A DNA stretch of 64,000 nt from Calvatia gigantea (taxonomy: Eukaryota; Basidiomycota; Agaricomycetes; Agaricales; Lycoperdaceae): NCBI GenBank assembly GCA_025093985.1, contig JACAAK010000001.1:992001-1056000 (forward strand), given 5' to 3'. A program made the position numbers and the translations under genes. The notes under the pieces were generated by a model, which made no database searches, was not told the origin of the DNA, and saw nothing but the letters and a program-made list of their open reading frames with translations. How positions within the stretch are numbered: the first letter of the stretch is position 1; every line of letters starts with the position of its first letter. Shown here one piece after another: positions 24,019-36,370 of this stretch.

Positions 24019-24853
24019 ATGGCTCCTTATTTGAGAACTATCAAGGTACCCAGTGTTTATAATGTTTGGTTTCACAAGCTGATGCTGCGCAGTCCTTTGC
24101 AGATGTCAATACGGAAGGTGGTGTCGACACCGTCCAGTTTTTGGAGGCGTCGAAGGGACTCGTGGGGTTGTTTGGTGCGTCGAGGGAACCGCTTACTTGC
24201 GCTACCTTCTGACCAAAGACCCATGGATAGATCTTCTTGGGTCTGCAGCATTCTCCGTCGTACAGTCGGACCTCAATGGGAACATCGCGGTATATTCCAT
24301 CTTTGTTGGCTACCCGGGGATCATGCGGATGACTGATGCGACCACCTTAGAAAGTGAGAGCAAGGTACGATGCTGCTCCAGAACAATCTCGTACGCTTGA
24401 AAGCCTTGTCGAGAACGAGAAGGGAGAGAAGAAGCGCACTGCAACTGAGGGCTTGATGTGGCTCTTGCGCGGACTCTCTTTCACTTGCAAAGCTCTTCAA
24501 TCTGCTCAAGCAAATAAGTCTGAGGAGCTCGGTGCAGCCTTTACCAAGTCTTATGAGGGCACCTTGAAACAGTTCCACAATTTCGTCGTCAAAGGCTTTT
24601 TTTCTGTGAGTGATTCGCTGCGTATTGAAGGTAGTAAAAAGTCAAGTTTGATTGCTTCAAATAGGTCGCAATGAAGGCCTGTCCGCACCGTGCCGATTTC
24701 TTCGCCAAGCTACGTGCCGATAGGGAAGGCGGACCAGAAGCTACCCAGGAGGAACTTGATAAAGAGCTGGACAAGTGGCTTGCTGCTCTGCATGTCATCG
24801 TCAAGCACATGCAAGAATTCTACGAAAAAGGAGGACATAGCAAGGGATTTTGA
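24019..24853 (+). CDS. Glycolipid transfer protein (GLTP / HET-C2 family)
   Basis: GLTP-fold protein that binds and moves glycosphingolipids between membranes; fungal HET-C2 is the reference. ATG 24019 gives MAPYLRTIK, then SFADVNTEGGVDTVQFLEAS and GLVGLF. The signature middle part reads LLGSAAFSVVQSDLNGNIAV (the D-x-x-x-N-x glycolipid headgroup region). The third part has TATEGLMWLLRGLSFTCKAL (membrane-interacting Trp and helix), FTKSYEGTLKQFHNFVVKGF (conserved His), and an end at HSKGF. About 200 residues, normal for the family. No signal peptide, so cytosolic. Confidence 0.92.
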
Positions 24854-26598
24854 GGAACATATTCTCCGAACGAATGATGTACAATGTATCACACTGACTG
24901 GCAATGAATTAGGAAATAACATCTCTGACGACTTCCGACCAACATTAAACCAATGCGCGGGATACACACGTTGGTTGGTGTGATGGGTCCAACTGCGACC
25001 CCCACACGACGGATGAATTCGTAGAGCTGGGGCGTTGTTCGTTTCTTTCCTGTTACCGGGCGCATTTTACCGATGAGGCTATGGCCATGAAATCTTTAGA
25101 CATGGGACCTTGGGGAAATCAGAAGGCGATGAAATTGCTTGGATAAACTCCTCCACAGCTTTGCCACCGCGCCCGTCGGCCCCACGTCCCTCTTGAAACG
25201 TGTTGCTTGACACATGTTGTAACAGTATCAGTTCATCTGTTTACCCACATTTTGTGGGAAGCCGCTTAACCACACCAAGTCGCAACTTCTACCAAAAAGA
25301 ACAGAGGGTGCTGTGAAGGATCTCCCGCAATTGCATATGCCGAGTATCTCTGTTGACTCATGTTCGATCCTCCGACACCAATTGCGATGACATCGCAGTT
25401 TTCACAAGTTTTGAACCGCAGTTCGAAAGGTCACAAATAGAATGGCAAGTTGACGCAAAGCATTGATGGAAGAGGGTGTCAAATCATGTCGCCTTCTGGC
25501 CGGCGTGGGATGCCACGAACGCTTTCCTGCTCCTGAACTTGGTTCTTACGATTTTTAGTTAAGGTTCAGGCACATCGCCATGAGCAGCCTGTTTTCACCC
25601 AATGGTCCAAGTCTGCGGTTGTCCCTTCGATCTGCCCTCCCGTCGACCGATCTGCCACGAAATGCGTCGGCAATCTGGTTTGCACCATTTTCATGCCACA
25701 GTAACAGCCAGTCCGCCTATCCACTCCAGATGGTCGAATGTCGGCGTAGTCAAACCTCCTGAACATGATACAGCTTGGTATACAGATTCATCAGATAAAC
25801 GGGAATACTGTCATTATTATTTCCCTTTCGGCAGTTGTAGGACTAACAGTTTTGTCATCACCATCGAACAAATTCGGACATGTGCAATAAGATTCCTTGG
25901 TTCAAACATCCAAACATCTAGAACAAGTCCAAGACTTCCCAATTGTGTTTTTTACCTGTGTTGCGATCTTGTGGAGTCGTCACATGACAGTCAACCTCAC
26001 CACTCCAAAGAATCAAGGCTACACAGATGACATCAAAAACGATATACCGTATATCCCAGGAGCAGACCACAAATGAAACCATGACATAGTCTGTCACATA
26101 ATCCGGTCTGCGAGTAATGATGAACAATCTACGATTGATTTCCCTTATCTGCGATGATCGCTGAGAGCACTAAAATCCGTGATAACGGGAAATCGATTCT
26201 TCCTCGTTCGGAGACCACAATGACAATGAAGGGAAACGAACACAGGCAACGACTAGATTATGGCCCCGGTAAATGGCACGAATTGCACCGTTGTCCGATG
26301 AGCCACGTTGGCATAGGTATGGTTATACCACCATGGCAACGGTCTGGGCCCGATGTCGACTCCATCACACACGTATAATTGTTAGGCCACTTGAAGAATA
26401 TCAAAAAATGGGGAGCGGGCTGAGTTAATTGAGCCCGACCGTGGTGAGAGGGTGTCGCACTCTGATAGTTTCTCCTGTCACCACTCTTGATCTTCCTCGA
26501 GCTAGAGATCAGATTTCGCGAAGTTCTCATCAGGGGAACCCACGAAAATGCCAATCATACGATGGAGGACTGCGGGGCGATCCGACAATTCACAGCCA
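24854..26598. other. Intergenic, no gene recognised
   Basis: About 1.75 kb between the 3' ends of the GLTP and LysM genes. Reading frames are short on all strands and none looks protein-like. No RNA gene, repeat or transposon end was recognised. Confidence 0.4.
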
Positions 26599-27984
26599 TT
26601 ATCTTTTGGATACTGAATCTGGGCTCTGGAGTTCGAGGACGTTGTTTGCCGGGCTGGCCACACCACTGGAACTTCCATTCAGTGTCAGGTATTGAGACTT
26701 GCGGGGGCGCAACGTAGGTAGTTGCATTGCTGGCGAGGGTTCCATTTGTACTGTCCGTATTGACGTGTAGTCGGGTATCTGAGGTATGTATGCGGCTGGA
26801 GGGGTTGCAGATAGACGATGCGGCTGGGTATTGCGTGAGGGCGTTTTAGTCGTTCGAGCATTTTTTGGAGCAGGAGGTTCGCGATATTCAGCTCTGGGGG
26901 TGTGTGCATGGAAAGGAGTTGAACCACCAATGTCATCGTTGTTGGACTCGTTACGATTGGATATCACACCCAATTCGTGCCCTTCGAGATGTTCTTCGAA
27001 GCTTGGCCTTGATCGGTCACTAAAACTCGAACTAGTGCTATCGAAAGACAAACGCGCAAGTAAACCATCGCGTGTCGAAGCTGCGATAGGCAAGGCTGTG
27101 AGGATTGAAACCAGCGACGGAGACGTTGAGTAGCGCGAATGTGACGAAGGAGGTTTCAAACTGATGGAGGGTAACGGCGATTGCGTCGAAGAAATGGATG
27201 GCATTTTGCCAGAGGTAGACGGAGGCGGGAAGAATGATAAGCGCGACATTGGAACCCGTTGTACACCCACTCCTACACCAGTAGGGGTATCCGGCGAAGC
27301 GAGAAGCTCGTCATTATCCACCGTAGCATCGGAAGTCTCGCTTGAGAATGATGTTGACAGGTCTATAAGGGGCGCTGAATTAAGTCTCATCTCCTGGATG
27401 AGTTCGCGGGCTCTCGAGGACCCGTCCACTGGAATATAGAGCTCTTTACGAAGGTGAATTGGATCGTTTGCCCATAAATGATTGGCCCTTCGCAGGTCCG
27501 CCAGACTTATGCCATATTTTAGGGATACACCAGCCAATGAGTCAGTTGGCATAATCTAAGTGTGTATAACCGATAGAATCATCAGTGAAGAGCTTGACTA
27601 AGTAGCCTAATGACATACTTGGTGAACAATAACGACTCTTTCCTCCTCTTTGCGACTTATCATCTCGCTGTCTGAATCCTCTTCGCTAAGCAATTCGCCA
27701 CTAAACTTGTTGATGGTACTCGCAAGGTGAGGCCTAGTCACGCCAGCAGAAGTCGGGGAACCGTTCTGGGCTGGTGCAAGTGGATGGTGATGACCGCCAT
27801 TGCTCCGACTGCTACTCGAATCGGTTCGTGAGCGCCCATGTTTACTTGAAAGACGGTTTCGTGAGCTACTGCTTTCATTGACCGATCCCTGAATGTCTCC
27901 GTCTCGCCGCTGGCTGCTGGGAATGTTTGGGATGAAGAGCGGAGACATAACAGGCCCTCCCCTCTCCCCCTGGGCCCTCGTCAT
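26599..27984 (-). CDS. Cytosolic-type LysM-domain protein
   Basis: One LysM motif in a long, mostly disordered protein with no signal peptide, resembling the LYSMD-like intracellular group rather than secreted chitin-binding effectors. From ATG 27984 (an alternative in-frame ATG lies at 27948) the first exon is Ser/Arg-rich and ends EERVVIVHQ. After a 60-bp-class intron the motif continues IMPTDSLAGVSLKYGISLAD, LRRANHLWANDPIHLRKELY, IPVD. The rest (about 270 residues) is Ser/Pro/Thr-rich and ends SPDSVSKR at 26599. LYSMD proteins are linked to Golgi/endosome and ER homeostasis or have no known role; a function here is not established. Confidence 0.85.
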
Positions 27985-30157
27985 CCATGTTCTAAGATAT
28001 GGAGGTATACGTGATAGGCGCCTTGTCGTAGGTGGTGCTGTCCGCGACGCCGTAACTGACAGAGATAAATGAGAGCAATGACTACTTCATCAGCCTCGCT
28101 ACGCAAGCACTGAGAACTGCTCGAGCTATTTCCACCCTTGTCCCATCACGTGCCATACTACCGCCCACCGACATTGTGCCGTGTTTTGTGTGCCCGACTT
28201 TGTCACTGGAGCGTCCAGTAATATCTTGTTACTTGGGATCTGCTCACCTTCAAGCTTCAAGTGTTGCAGCTCTTCGCAACCTGTGTCGTCGTGTTTAATC
28301 CGGTATTTTCGAATCGGAGGCTTGAACCTATCCTAGGAAGTACTTACGTGCTCGCCCCCCATTGGACCTTGGACAGGAGAGTGCTACTATTGATATCACT
28401 ATACCTGAATATCCCGAGCCAACGCCGACACGAGATCATATGTCGTTTGTTACTTCCTTATGTCTGGGGGGATCTCGGCGGTGCTTGAGGCCCATCACCA
28501 TCCTGGAGCCTGATAATTCTACTCGGTGTCCCCTTATTCCGACAGGCAAGGTAAAGAGAAAGAACACCGGGATCCTATCCTCAATAGGTCATTTCCATCG
28601 TTAACTCGGCTGAATCTCCCTATGGCTGGCTTTGCGGACCTTCAAGCCCACGATACAGGTCAGGTTCAGGGGAGCCTGCAAGCGGTGGCATGCTAATTCG
28701 CATGACGGCGACATTTCTATGGCTAACTTATGATGTGGTCACTAATGTGCAATGATAAATATTGTTATTCGATGCTTGTGCAGCGATTTTTCATATTATC
28801 CTTCCGAGATCTTGTACAGTTATGCAGGCGGAGGTACTGAAAGCATTGCTTGGGCGCTGGACTTACTGCAACAACCGACACTGATCTACCTACGGGCTCG
28901 GACCCCCCAGCGGCCCTTTGGGCGGGCTGTTTACCGCGCCTCAACCGGCTTCGTCGGTGATTTCTGGCTAGATTCCCCTTCAAGGATTGGGAGTATTTGG
29001 AATAGCCGTAGCCCCTCCGCTGTTCGCAACGGGGTGGTCCTTAGCCTGTTTTGCAAGTTTTACCCTCATCCGCAATTCTGAGGGAAAAGTTACAAAATGC
29101 AACACAAAGAAAGGGAGGGGCCGATTTACAGGACAGATTGCCAAGAGGTGGCGAGTGGCTGTTCCCCTGCAAATGCCTCCCAGCCCTCCACTCTCGCCCT
29201 GAGAGTGCGTTTGTATGGAGCCAATCGACAGACAGATAAGAGACGTCCCGTTGCCCTCGCCTGCTGTAGATCATAAGATAATCCCAACCCTCGCCCGACA
29301 TCCACATATTTGTCTGTCACAAGCACCATCGCAAGCGTTTTCTCCCTTCGCTGATCAAAGTCATGGCAAGTGATTATGAGCCACTTCAACGTGGCGCTGC
29401 GTTAGCTGCGTCACTGACACATCCACATTTAAAATTCCAGGCACAACCGACAACGCCTTTTCAGAGGGTTTAACACTGGCAATTATGCAGTGACGAGGAG
29501 AGGACCTGACAGTCCCCCAGTCGCCTCCGCACTGACCGCAGAATTAGAAATGCGCACGAGCATGTACAATCAGCCGGCATTCAAAACCACCTCCCCTTAC
29601 GAAATCTTCAACAGCAGCGAGAAGGCCTGACTTAAAATAATCTGGGACCCATCGCACTTAAGGCGACCTATTTCAGCTGTGTAACTTAGCGCTGGTTTAT
29701 CTTCCACTCAACCCACGAAGTGACAGTCTTCTGAAGCTTCACGTTAATAAACAGTCACAGTGTTGGCTTCGGAGTGCCGTACAGTGAACACGAGTCGCGC
29801 AAAATCTTTTATACAGTGGTAAGAAGATGACAGCTGGCGGGGAACCAGGGTAGACACACAGAAGGGCAAGACAGCGTGTCTGAGGGTGTGAGAGTGTTGA
29901 GGCAGGTGGAAGTTAATAAGTCAAAGTGAGCGGATGGATGACGTAGAGAGGAGCGCAAGAACCATTGATGCATGGAGAGGGGGTGCAGGTCATGGAACAG
30001 AAAGAATAATTGAATAATACATTTCGTAAACATGCTGCTGTCTTTTTGGTAGCTCAGAGAGTAAGCTAACAGAACTCTAGGCGCAGGACGGAAGCAGAGA
30101 CGTGATAGATACGAAGTCAAAACCAAAAGGTCAATACACCTATCAGATAACCGAATT
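27985..30157. other. Intergenic, no gene recognised
   Basis: About 2.2 kb between the LysM gene start and the bZIP gene stop. Frames such as plus 28752-29081 are open about 110 codons but begin at arbitrary positions and match nothing. It should contain the LysM promoter; no tRNA, repeat or transposon end was seen. Confidence 0.35.
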
Positions 30158-31171
30158 TCACTTGTCCAAATCCTCTCTACCCTTGTTGAGTACTGTAGTT
30201 GCGTTCGTGAGGCTTGCGAGCTGCGATGGGGATAGAGTCGGGGTAGGGGAAGTAACAACAGGTGCTTGAGCAGCCCCTGTAACACCAACGACCAATCCCT
30301 TTAACCAACCATTTTCCCGACGAAGACCCTCGCATTCCCTCTCCAGCTCGTTCACTCTCGCCTCCAATTCCTTTGCCTTTCCTTCGAGGGCAGCCTCCCT
30401 CTCTTTCTTTTTTAACCTAAACCGAGCACTAGCAGCGGTGTTCCTGCGGCGTTTGTCCTCGGCAGCTGCAACAACCATACCCTGGGCATCTGGAGACACG
30501 CCCTCAGGTGAGGAGATAGATGCCTTCCGGACACGAGTACGCTTTATTGGAGGCTCCTCGGATGTTGTGGATTTTGTGGCAGGTGCTGAGACAGGGGCTT
30601 GTGTTGTTGGTACGGTGTGGTGAAGAGGACCGTAAGGATTGTTCGATGGAACAGGGTAATGAGTAAATGTGGGAGGTACGGGAGTAGGGAATTGTTGATT
30701 ATGAGAATGAAGAGCCAGGAGTTGGGCCAATGAGGGGGCGATAGCACCGGAGTTCGTAGGCTGGGATAGGTTGGCGAAGGGATCGATAACGAAGCCAGAT
30801 AGTAGGGCATTGAGGTCTAAAGCAGGTAGCGGGTGGACATCGGATGGATGCGGTTCGTTGCCGGAGATATTTGTGCCCAAGTTTGTGGCCGTAACGACGT
30901 TAACATGACCATCGTGGATGGCCTTCTCACCACTCGCGGTGGTGGGCGACTTTGCTTCGTCCTCCTCCTCCTCTACAACTTTACGCCGGAACTTCTCTTC
31001 CTCGTTGCGGGAGAGAGAGCCATCGTCAGTGTCAAAAGTCAGATTGGTCCAGAGGTCGAGTTGGGCAGATAGGTCCGGGAAGGCTTGGCCAGAGAGTAAG
31101 TCCTGAGAATCGGAAGGGACTTGCTGTGGTTGGACGATGTTAAGGCCCTGGATATTGGCTGCGGGGGGCAT
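30158..31171 (-). CDS. bZIP transcription factor, CYS3/ZIP1 type
   Basis: Single-exon 337-residue regulator. The N-terminal two-thirds are Pro/Ser/Thr-rich with an acidic patch (VVEEEEDEAK). The basic region EDKRRRNTAASARFRLKKKE has the N-x-x-A-x-x-x-F/S-R core, with NTAASARFR typical of the Neurospora Cys-3 / fission yeast Zip1 / Met4-Met28 group. A leucine zipper follows: LEGKAKELEARVNELERECE, GLRRENGWLKGLV. In ascomycetes this group controls sulfur assimilation or metal and methylmercury response. Which of these applies here cannot be told from sequence. The tail is Thr/Pro/Ala-rich and ends REDLDK. Confidence 0.88.
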   Translation of the reverse strand: MPPAANIQGLNIVQPQQVPSDSQDLLSGQAFPDLSAQLDLWTNLTFDTDDGSLSRNEEEKFRRKVVEEEEDEAKSPTTASGEKAIHDGHVNVVTATNLGTNISGNEPHPSDVHPLPALDLNALLSGFVIDPFANLSQPTNSGAIAPSLAQLLALHSHNQQFPTPVPPTFTHYPVPSNNPYGPLHHTVPTTQAPVSAPATKSTTSEEPPIKRTRVRKASISSPEGVSPDAQGMVVAAAEDKRRRNTAASARFRLKKKEREAALEGKAKELEARVNELERECEGLRRENGWLKGLVVGVTGAAQAPVVTSPTPTLSPSQLASLTNATTVLNKGREDLDK

Positions 31172-33904
31172 GAAGGGCTGTTGCTGGCTGGATCCCAGTT
31201 ATGAGTCTGTGGTGGGAAGGGAAACTAAAGAGATAATTCACGGTTCGGCTGAGTCGGGTCTTTGAATGCAAATCCAGAATCGGACCGTACCTTGTATTCT
31301 GGCTTATCAATTTCAGCAAGCTGACTAACATCCTTCCCACTCCCGTCCTGTCCGGGTCATCTTACTTTATTTTTTCCTTGTCCTATTTTCTTTGGCTGAA
31401 AAATATCTATACATACTGCTCAGGACAGTATATCTTACAGTAGCTGTCTGTAGTTTTGTACTGTCTTCGGGAAAAGAGATAAGATGGTCAGAAGACTGAT
31501 TGATGGTGTTGTCCCCATGACCCAACGACACGTCGATTCGTTCCAGGCTCTTACCAGATACGGAGTTTCCATCACCGACAATGGGAGTTCACTGTGTCAC
31601 CCGCCCCGGAACGATGGCGATCCCCGTCAAGAGCCAATCACAAGAATCACCCACCACCTGCCTCCACCTGCCTAGGAATAGCACGAACGACACATGCCCC
31701 GACGTTGACGACGGAATCCCGTGTGTTACGAATGCTACAGATAACATAAGTACATAGTCCACGAACTCAATAATATTCTCATCCAGAACCTTTCTTACTA
31801 ACCCACACACGAAGGTGCTTATCAATCCTCGATCTTCGGAAGTTTTGGTGTAGCGGACACCGCTTGTATTGATTGATCATCAGAAGTTCGCAGCCGGTAC
31901 TCTTCTACACGACTCCGCTGCATAGTAAGTTTAGCAGTGGGAGAGGGGGGTGGGTCTGGAACCATTTAAAAAGGGGATCAACAAGTGAATAGTGATAGCA
32001 ACACCAGTGGCACTCTATCTATGTGACTGTCGCGACCCACTGTTATCGTAGCTGAGATGGTGAAATTGGCTTCAAGCTCCGTGCAAGAGAACAAACTGGA
32101 CAAGAATGGCTTCCCCTTGGGTTAAGGATTGGATAGCCCTCCGTTCTGCCAACGGACTTGGACCATCAGCCGACGATATTGGTCATGGATTCACTTGTAA
32201 TACATCGTCTGACTCAACACCCCCAAGAATTTCCGATGTCAGAGGATGTGGCAGGATTTTACGGATAGGGTGCCGGGAAGTGTGTGATGGATCAACATAA
32301 CTAGCGTGATACAAACAAGTAGACGAAGGTGTAGATTGGGTTGTTATCTATACACTTGCACGTAACCCACTGACGGTGAGAGGATAATCAGTCTATTCAA
32401 ATTTTCAATCGTATCCGACCCAACACTAATACTGAAGCCGAAACTTAAATTCTATACTCCCTAAACTCAGCCGTTTGGATTTGAACCTGAACAGGTGATT
32501 GTCATTATTCTGGTTCAAATTGTAGTGTATTTTAGTCGCGATGCCGGGGACAACGTTGCCAGTCAAGATATTCGTGAAGATTTATTGCCAGATCACTGAA
32601 GAAACCAGACACAAATATTGCAGAATCGACTGATACTAGAAGTCGTGGAACATCACAGGGCGAGGAAGAAACATACGGTTGGATTGAATTAAAGATCACG
32701 GTTTTTTCATGCAAACTTGTGGGAGTCTCGAAGAAGTGAGTTGGCAACACGCCAATACAACGAAGTTACAGGATCAACACATGGCCCACTTAATGTCACA
32801 CACAACGAAGCATGCTCCTTCAAGGAAGAGCATTGGAGTGGAAGTGCGTGTCCGGGCGAAGTACTGCTCAGAAGACGTCTAAAAACAGTACACCTTATCA
32901 AGTGCCCAGGCCTTATGAAAACGGGTTCCAGAAACCATCGAAAGCGATATGGGCACCCCCATTGTGGCGGAAATGACTTGTAGTCATGATCCAGAGTTCC
33001 GCCCACTTGTAAATTTTTTTAATTCGTGGACTTGAGCGGAGAATCCGCACCAACAGGTTCTTCTAGGCGAAGAGTTGCACCAGCCGCCGTACGCCGCTGG
33101 GGTCGGACCGATGGCGTACGCGGATTTAGAGAAATCCCATCCCAAAACTTCCGTTTCATTGTCAGATTCTATATGTTTCGACTTCTGGTAGGGCCGCTCG
33201 TTATATAGCACAGAGCAGCTCCTTCATGTAACAGACTAAACGTTTAGGTTGCTGGGTGTCAGACTGGACAGTTTCTCGATAGATTTTCGTTGTTTAAGCC
33301 CTGAGCATGAATTACAGTAACATTTTAGAGTCACTGTAGCACCCTCCATGCGTATGTAACCAGAAGGTCTTTGCACTGTTAGGCGCCTAATATCAGTATA
33401 TCTTCGGTTGAGTCACAAGCTAGATCCAGGAGTCAGCCTAGCGCGAGAAAGAAGCCAGGTTGGGACAAGGTTCGACGCTACAGTCCAGGAAATTCCCGTT
33501 GAACTGATTGGAAATCAGGATGGTTAGATACCCTAGATTTTTGGATTGTGAGAGATATTCGCCAGAACCTCTTAATCCCTAAAGCCAGTTAGTTGGCAGC
33601 CGCCACACCATGGGAAGGAGAAATTGTAAAATCTTGTCATATTTTTGACCGAAGCACCCCAAAAAACACCGAGGAAAGTGAACAGTTTGTTAACGCGAAA
33701 TGGGAAAAAGATTCCAAGGCGTAGGTACTCGCCGTTTCGTTCCGCAAGATACTCAGCTGAGGGAAAGGACACCAGGCCGGCAGCAGATGCAGAGGCAGAA
33801 GGACAACATTGATTACGTCAGCGTCCACTTGGTAAGCGGCCTGTGGACTTGATTGCTGAAGGTGACTTAAGTGCAAAATTCGCCTTTCCAACCCTTACCA
33901 CGAC
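31172..33904. other. Gene-poor 2.7-kb region
   Basis: Shared upstream region of the bZIP (-) and Cwc24 (+) genes. No frame looks like a known protein. The minus-strand stretch near 33.03-33.21 kb has coding-like composition (SKSAYAIGPTPAAYGGW) but no family match and no ATG-led gene model. It could be remnant sequence or UTR. Confidence 0.35.
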
Positions 33905-35018
33905 ATGGCCTCTACTGAAGAGCAGATCAACGTAACTTTTTTCAAGAAGAAAGGAGGAGGGCGCCCGGTGACTTCTCGCAAACGCTCTGATTCACCACCC
34001 TCGTCCTCCACACGGCTCCCAGTCACCCTTGGTACAAGCACAAAATCTGAGGTTGTTCTACCTACCAAGAAGACCGCAACCAATCTTCTAAGTGCTGGCA
34101 CGAAGCGCACCGCCTCGCAAAGAGACGAGTCTAACGACGTGGACATAATTGAAAAGGATGGACCTGATGTTAAATGGACATCTGAAGATTCACATGTCAA
34201 TGCAGCTCTCGAGATTCTGGCTGGAGATGAGGTCGAGGAAATGCTCGCGAAGCGCCGCCGAAAAGAGGAATCAGACGCCGGAGAAGAAGAAGTGCTCGAC
34301 GATGGACAGTACCATGGTCAGAAGGCATACAAAAGTCACATCAAGAAGTCGAAGGAAATCCCGAAATCTATGAGGGTGGGTCCTCAGCGAAGTACCAACA
34401 CTATTCGCACAGTGACTATCACGGATTATCAACCCGACGTTTGCAAGGACTATAAAGGTGCGTAATACTGTCTGTACTTCGGAAACATGATCTGATAAAG
34501 TCACGTTAATTACTAGAAACTGGCTACTGCGGTTTCGGGGACACATGTAAATTTTTGCATGATCGCGGAACTTGTGGGTATTTTTCATTTTGTGTGTGGT
34601 AAACGAACCGATTGTCGTTCTTTTAGATCTCGCTGGTTGGCAGTTAGACAAGCTTGCTGAAAATTCAAATAAGCAGGTCAACGATGACACCGATTCCGAG
34701 GAGTCCGACGACGAAGACATCCCTTTTGCCTGCCTTATATGTCGCAAACACTACACAGATCCCGTTGTCACCCGCTGCGGACACTATTATTGCTCTGCTT
34801 GTGCCATAAGGAGGTACGCCAAAACGCCAAAATGTTTGGCATGTGGCGCACCCACGGGTGGTATTTTCAATCGTGCAGATAAAGTAGTCGAGAAAATGAA
34901 CAAGAAGCGAATGGAGAAAGATCTGAAGGGCGACGACGAAGACGAAGCAGGGACAGACGTACAAATTGAAGGGCTGGATGAAGGCAGACATGGGTCCGAC
35001 TCCGGTGATTCCGACTGA
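33905..35018 (+). CDS. CWC24: Pre-mRNA-splicing factor Cwc24 (RNF113-like)
   Basis: Spliceosome-associated protein with a CCCH zinc finger followed by a RING finger, the architecture of yeast Cwc24 and human RNF113A; it acts around 5' splice-site recognition in the activated spliceosome. ATG 33905 begins [20 protein letters not shown], then a charged segment with [20 protein letters not shown]. The CCCH finger reads [20 protein letters not shown]. Splicing gives [13 protein letters not shown]. The RING reads [20 protein letters not shown], then [20 protein letters not shown]. The C-terminus is acidic and ends DSGDSD. Two or three introns; all zinc ligands present. Confidence 0.93.
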
Positions 35019-36370
35019 TCCTGTGCTTATCTGCTACTCTACCGGTCCAGGTACGGTGTTTGCTTTACTAAAATTATGAAAGCTCCTGATTGGTTTTTTA
35101 AGTCCAGGTACTCTTTGACTACTCAAGCTTTAATCGAGCTCGGAAGAGACCGGGACGAATACTGCTATCTTTACCGCTGCAGGTCATTGGCACCCATACA
35201 AGCCATACAATATTATTGGAGGCAAGGTGTTGTCTGTCATTGAAGGCGACTCCCCCCCCCCCCGCTTTGAACATTGTACTCGGCGACAAAGGTCCTTGTT
35301 TTAGGCCCGCGCCCTTTAAGAAGTTTGTATGGTCCGAACACCCAAAAGCGGCCGTGTTACCTCGGGGTTTCCTAGTACTTAATGTAATATCTCGCACACC
35401 CTCAGATCACAGTTGTCCAGACAATGTAAACACCGTCTTCCCCGTGCCCTTTCCTCGGCCGGGCGTTTTGTTGAAGCCTCCATCCGGGTTCATCGAGCAG
35501 TCTTGTCGCGAGGGTGTTAGCACCGAGGTGCAGGCGCAGCTGCGCATGGGATATGATAACGGCCGATCGTCTGCCGCATCCACCATCTCACCATTCGGAA
35601 AATTTTGGTGTGAAAGAGTCACAAAATATCATCTCCTCCGACCTAGTTCAATGCTGCCGACCCTTTAATTTTCGACGGAATCGCACCCCAGGTGCCGGTC
35701 GAAAATTGAAATCATGATTAGCATACAAGGGTACGGCGTTACACACCAGTAGGATGATAGCGTTCTTTTTAGTGCGTCAACAAGCAACACGTTGTGGGAA
35801 TATATGGATTAGGCCTTTTACGCCACCCTATGACCAACGGCCCCCATCAAAAATATATTCCTGGATTCGTGGCAGCTAAGCCTGAAGTTGGGATTGCAAA
35901 TGAGATTTGGCGAGATGTCAGGAGATACCAATCGTTCATATACTCCAGAGATCAGTCATTTGATCTCAGCATTCTCAATATCTAGGCTGCGCAAGATGCC
36001 GGACGTGTATCTCATTGATCTATATTCAGATGTTATTCGGTTTAGTAGCAAAATCATTGCTGTCGAGTTAGACGTGTCCCAATGGAATGCAGATTTATGC
36101 GAGTGTGTGAGGAACATTGGAAACTGTTCTAGCCTTCGGAGGAACAAGTGCTGGTCCTAACCAACCCACATGCGGAGTTGGGGGCGAAGTTACGATAGTG
36201 AGCGAAAGGATATTGCCTGGACTGGAGGGAATCTCGGCGGTGGGATTTTAAGGGTATAGAGCAAGAAGGAAGAGTAGGCGGAAACTTGATTAGTCCGGAG
36301 ATGCGGTTAGAAGACCTCTGGTGTTCCCGAAAGAGCTAGAACTCGCCGCGCAACGGTTAGCACGAAGAAG
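35019..36370. other. Intergenic with C12 run and a hairpin
   Basis: About 1.35 kb between convergent genes. It holds a homopolymer of 12 C at about 35252-35263 and a strong inverted repeat at 35667-35707. A plus-strand frame of 150 codons (35216-35668) has no recognisable domain. I tested the hairpin vicinity for a tRNA and could not build a cloverleaf. Confidence 0.4.
35667..35707. repeat. 41-bp imperfect inverted repeat (hairpin)
   Basis: Arms AATTTTCGAC (35667-35676) and GTCGAAAATT (35698-35707) are perfect 10-bp complements. Inside them GCACC (35682-35686) faces GGTGC (35691-35695), so a two-part stem with an internal bulge and a 4-nt CCCA loop can form. Outside them three more bases pair with one mismatch. 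No gene of its own is apparent. Confidence 0.6.

Noticed and set aside
28752..29081. Plus-strand frame of 109 codons as a hidden gene
   Set aside because: No domain and no supporting exons on either side.
35252..35263. Run of 12 C as a regulatory element
   Set aside because: A homopolymer of this length in intergenic DNA is most simply polymerase slippage or an assembly-length uncertainty.
35500..35710. Possible tRNA or structured RNA around the hairpin
   Set aside because: Some segments resemble T-arm sequence, but no acceptor stem, anticodon arm and D arm could be placed together. Kept only as an inverted repeat.
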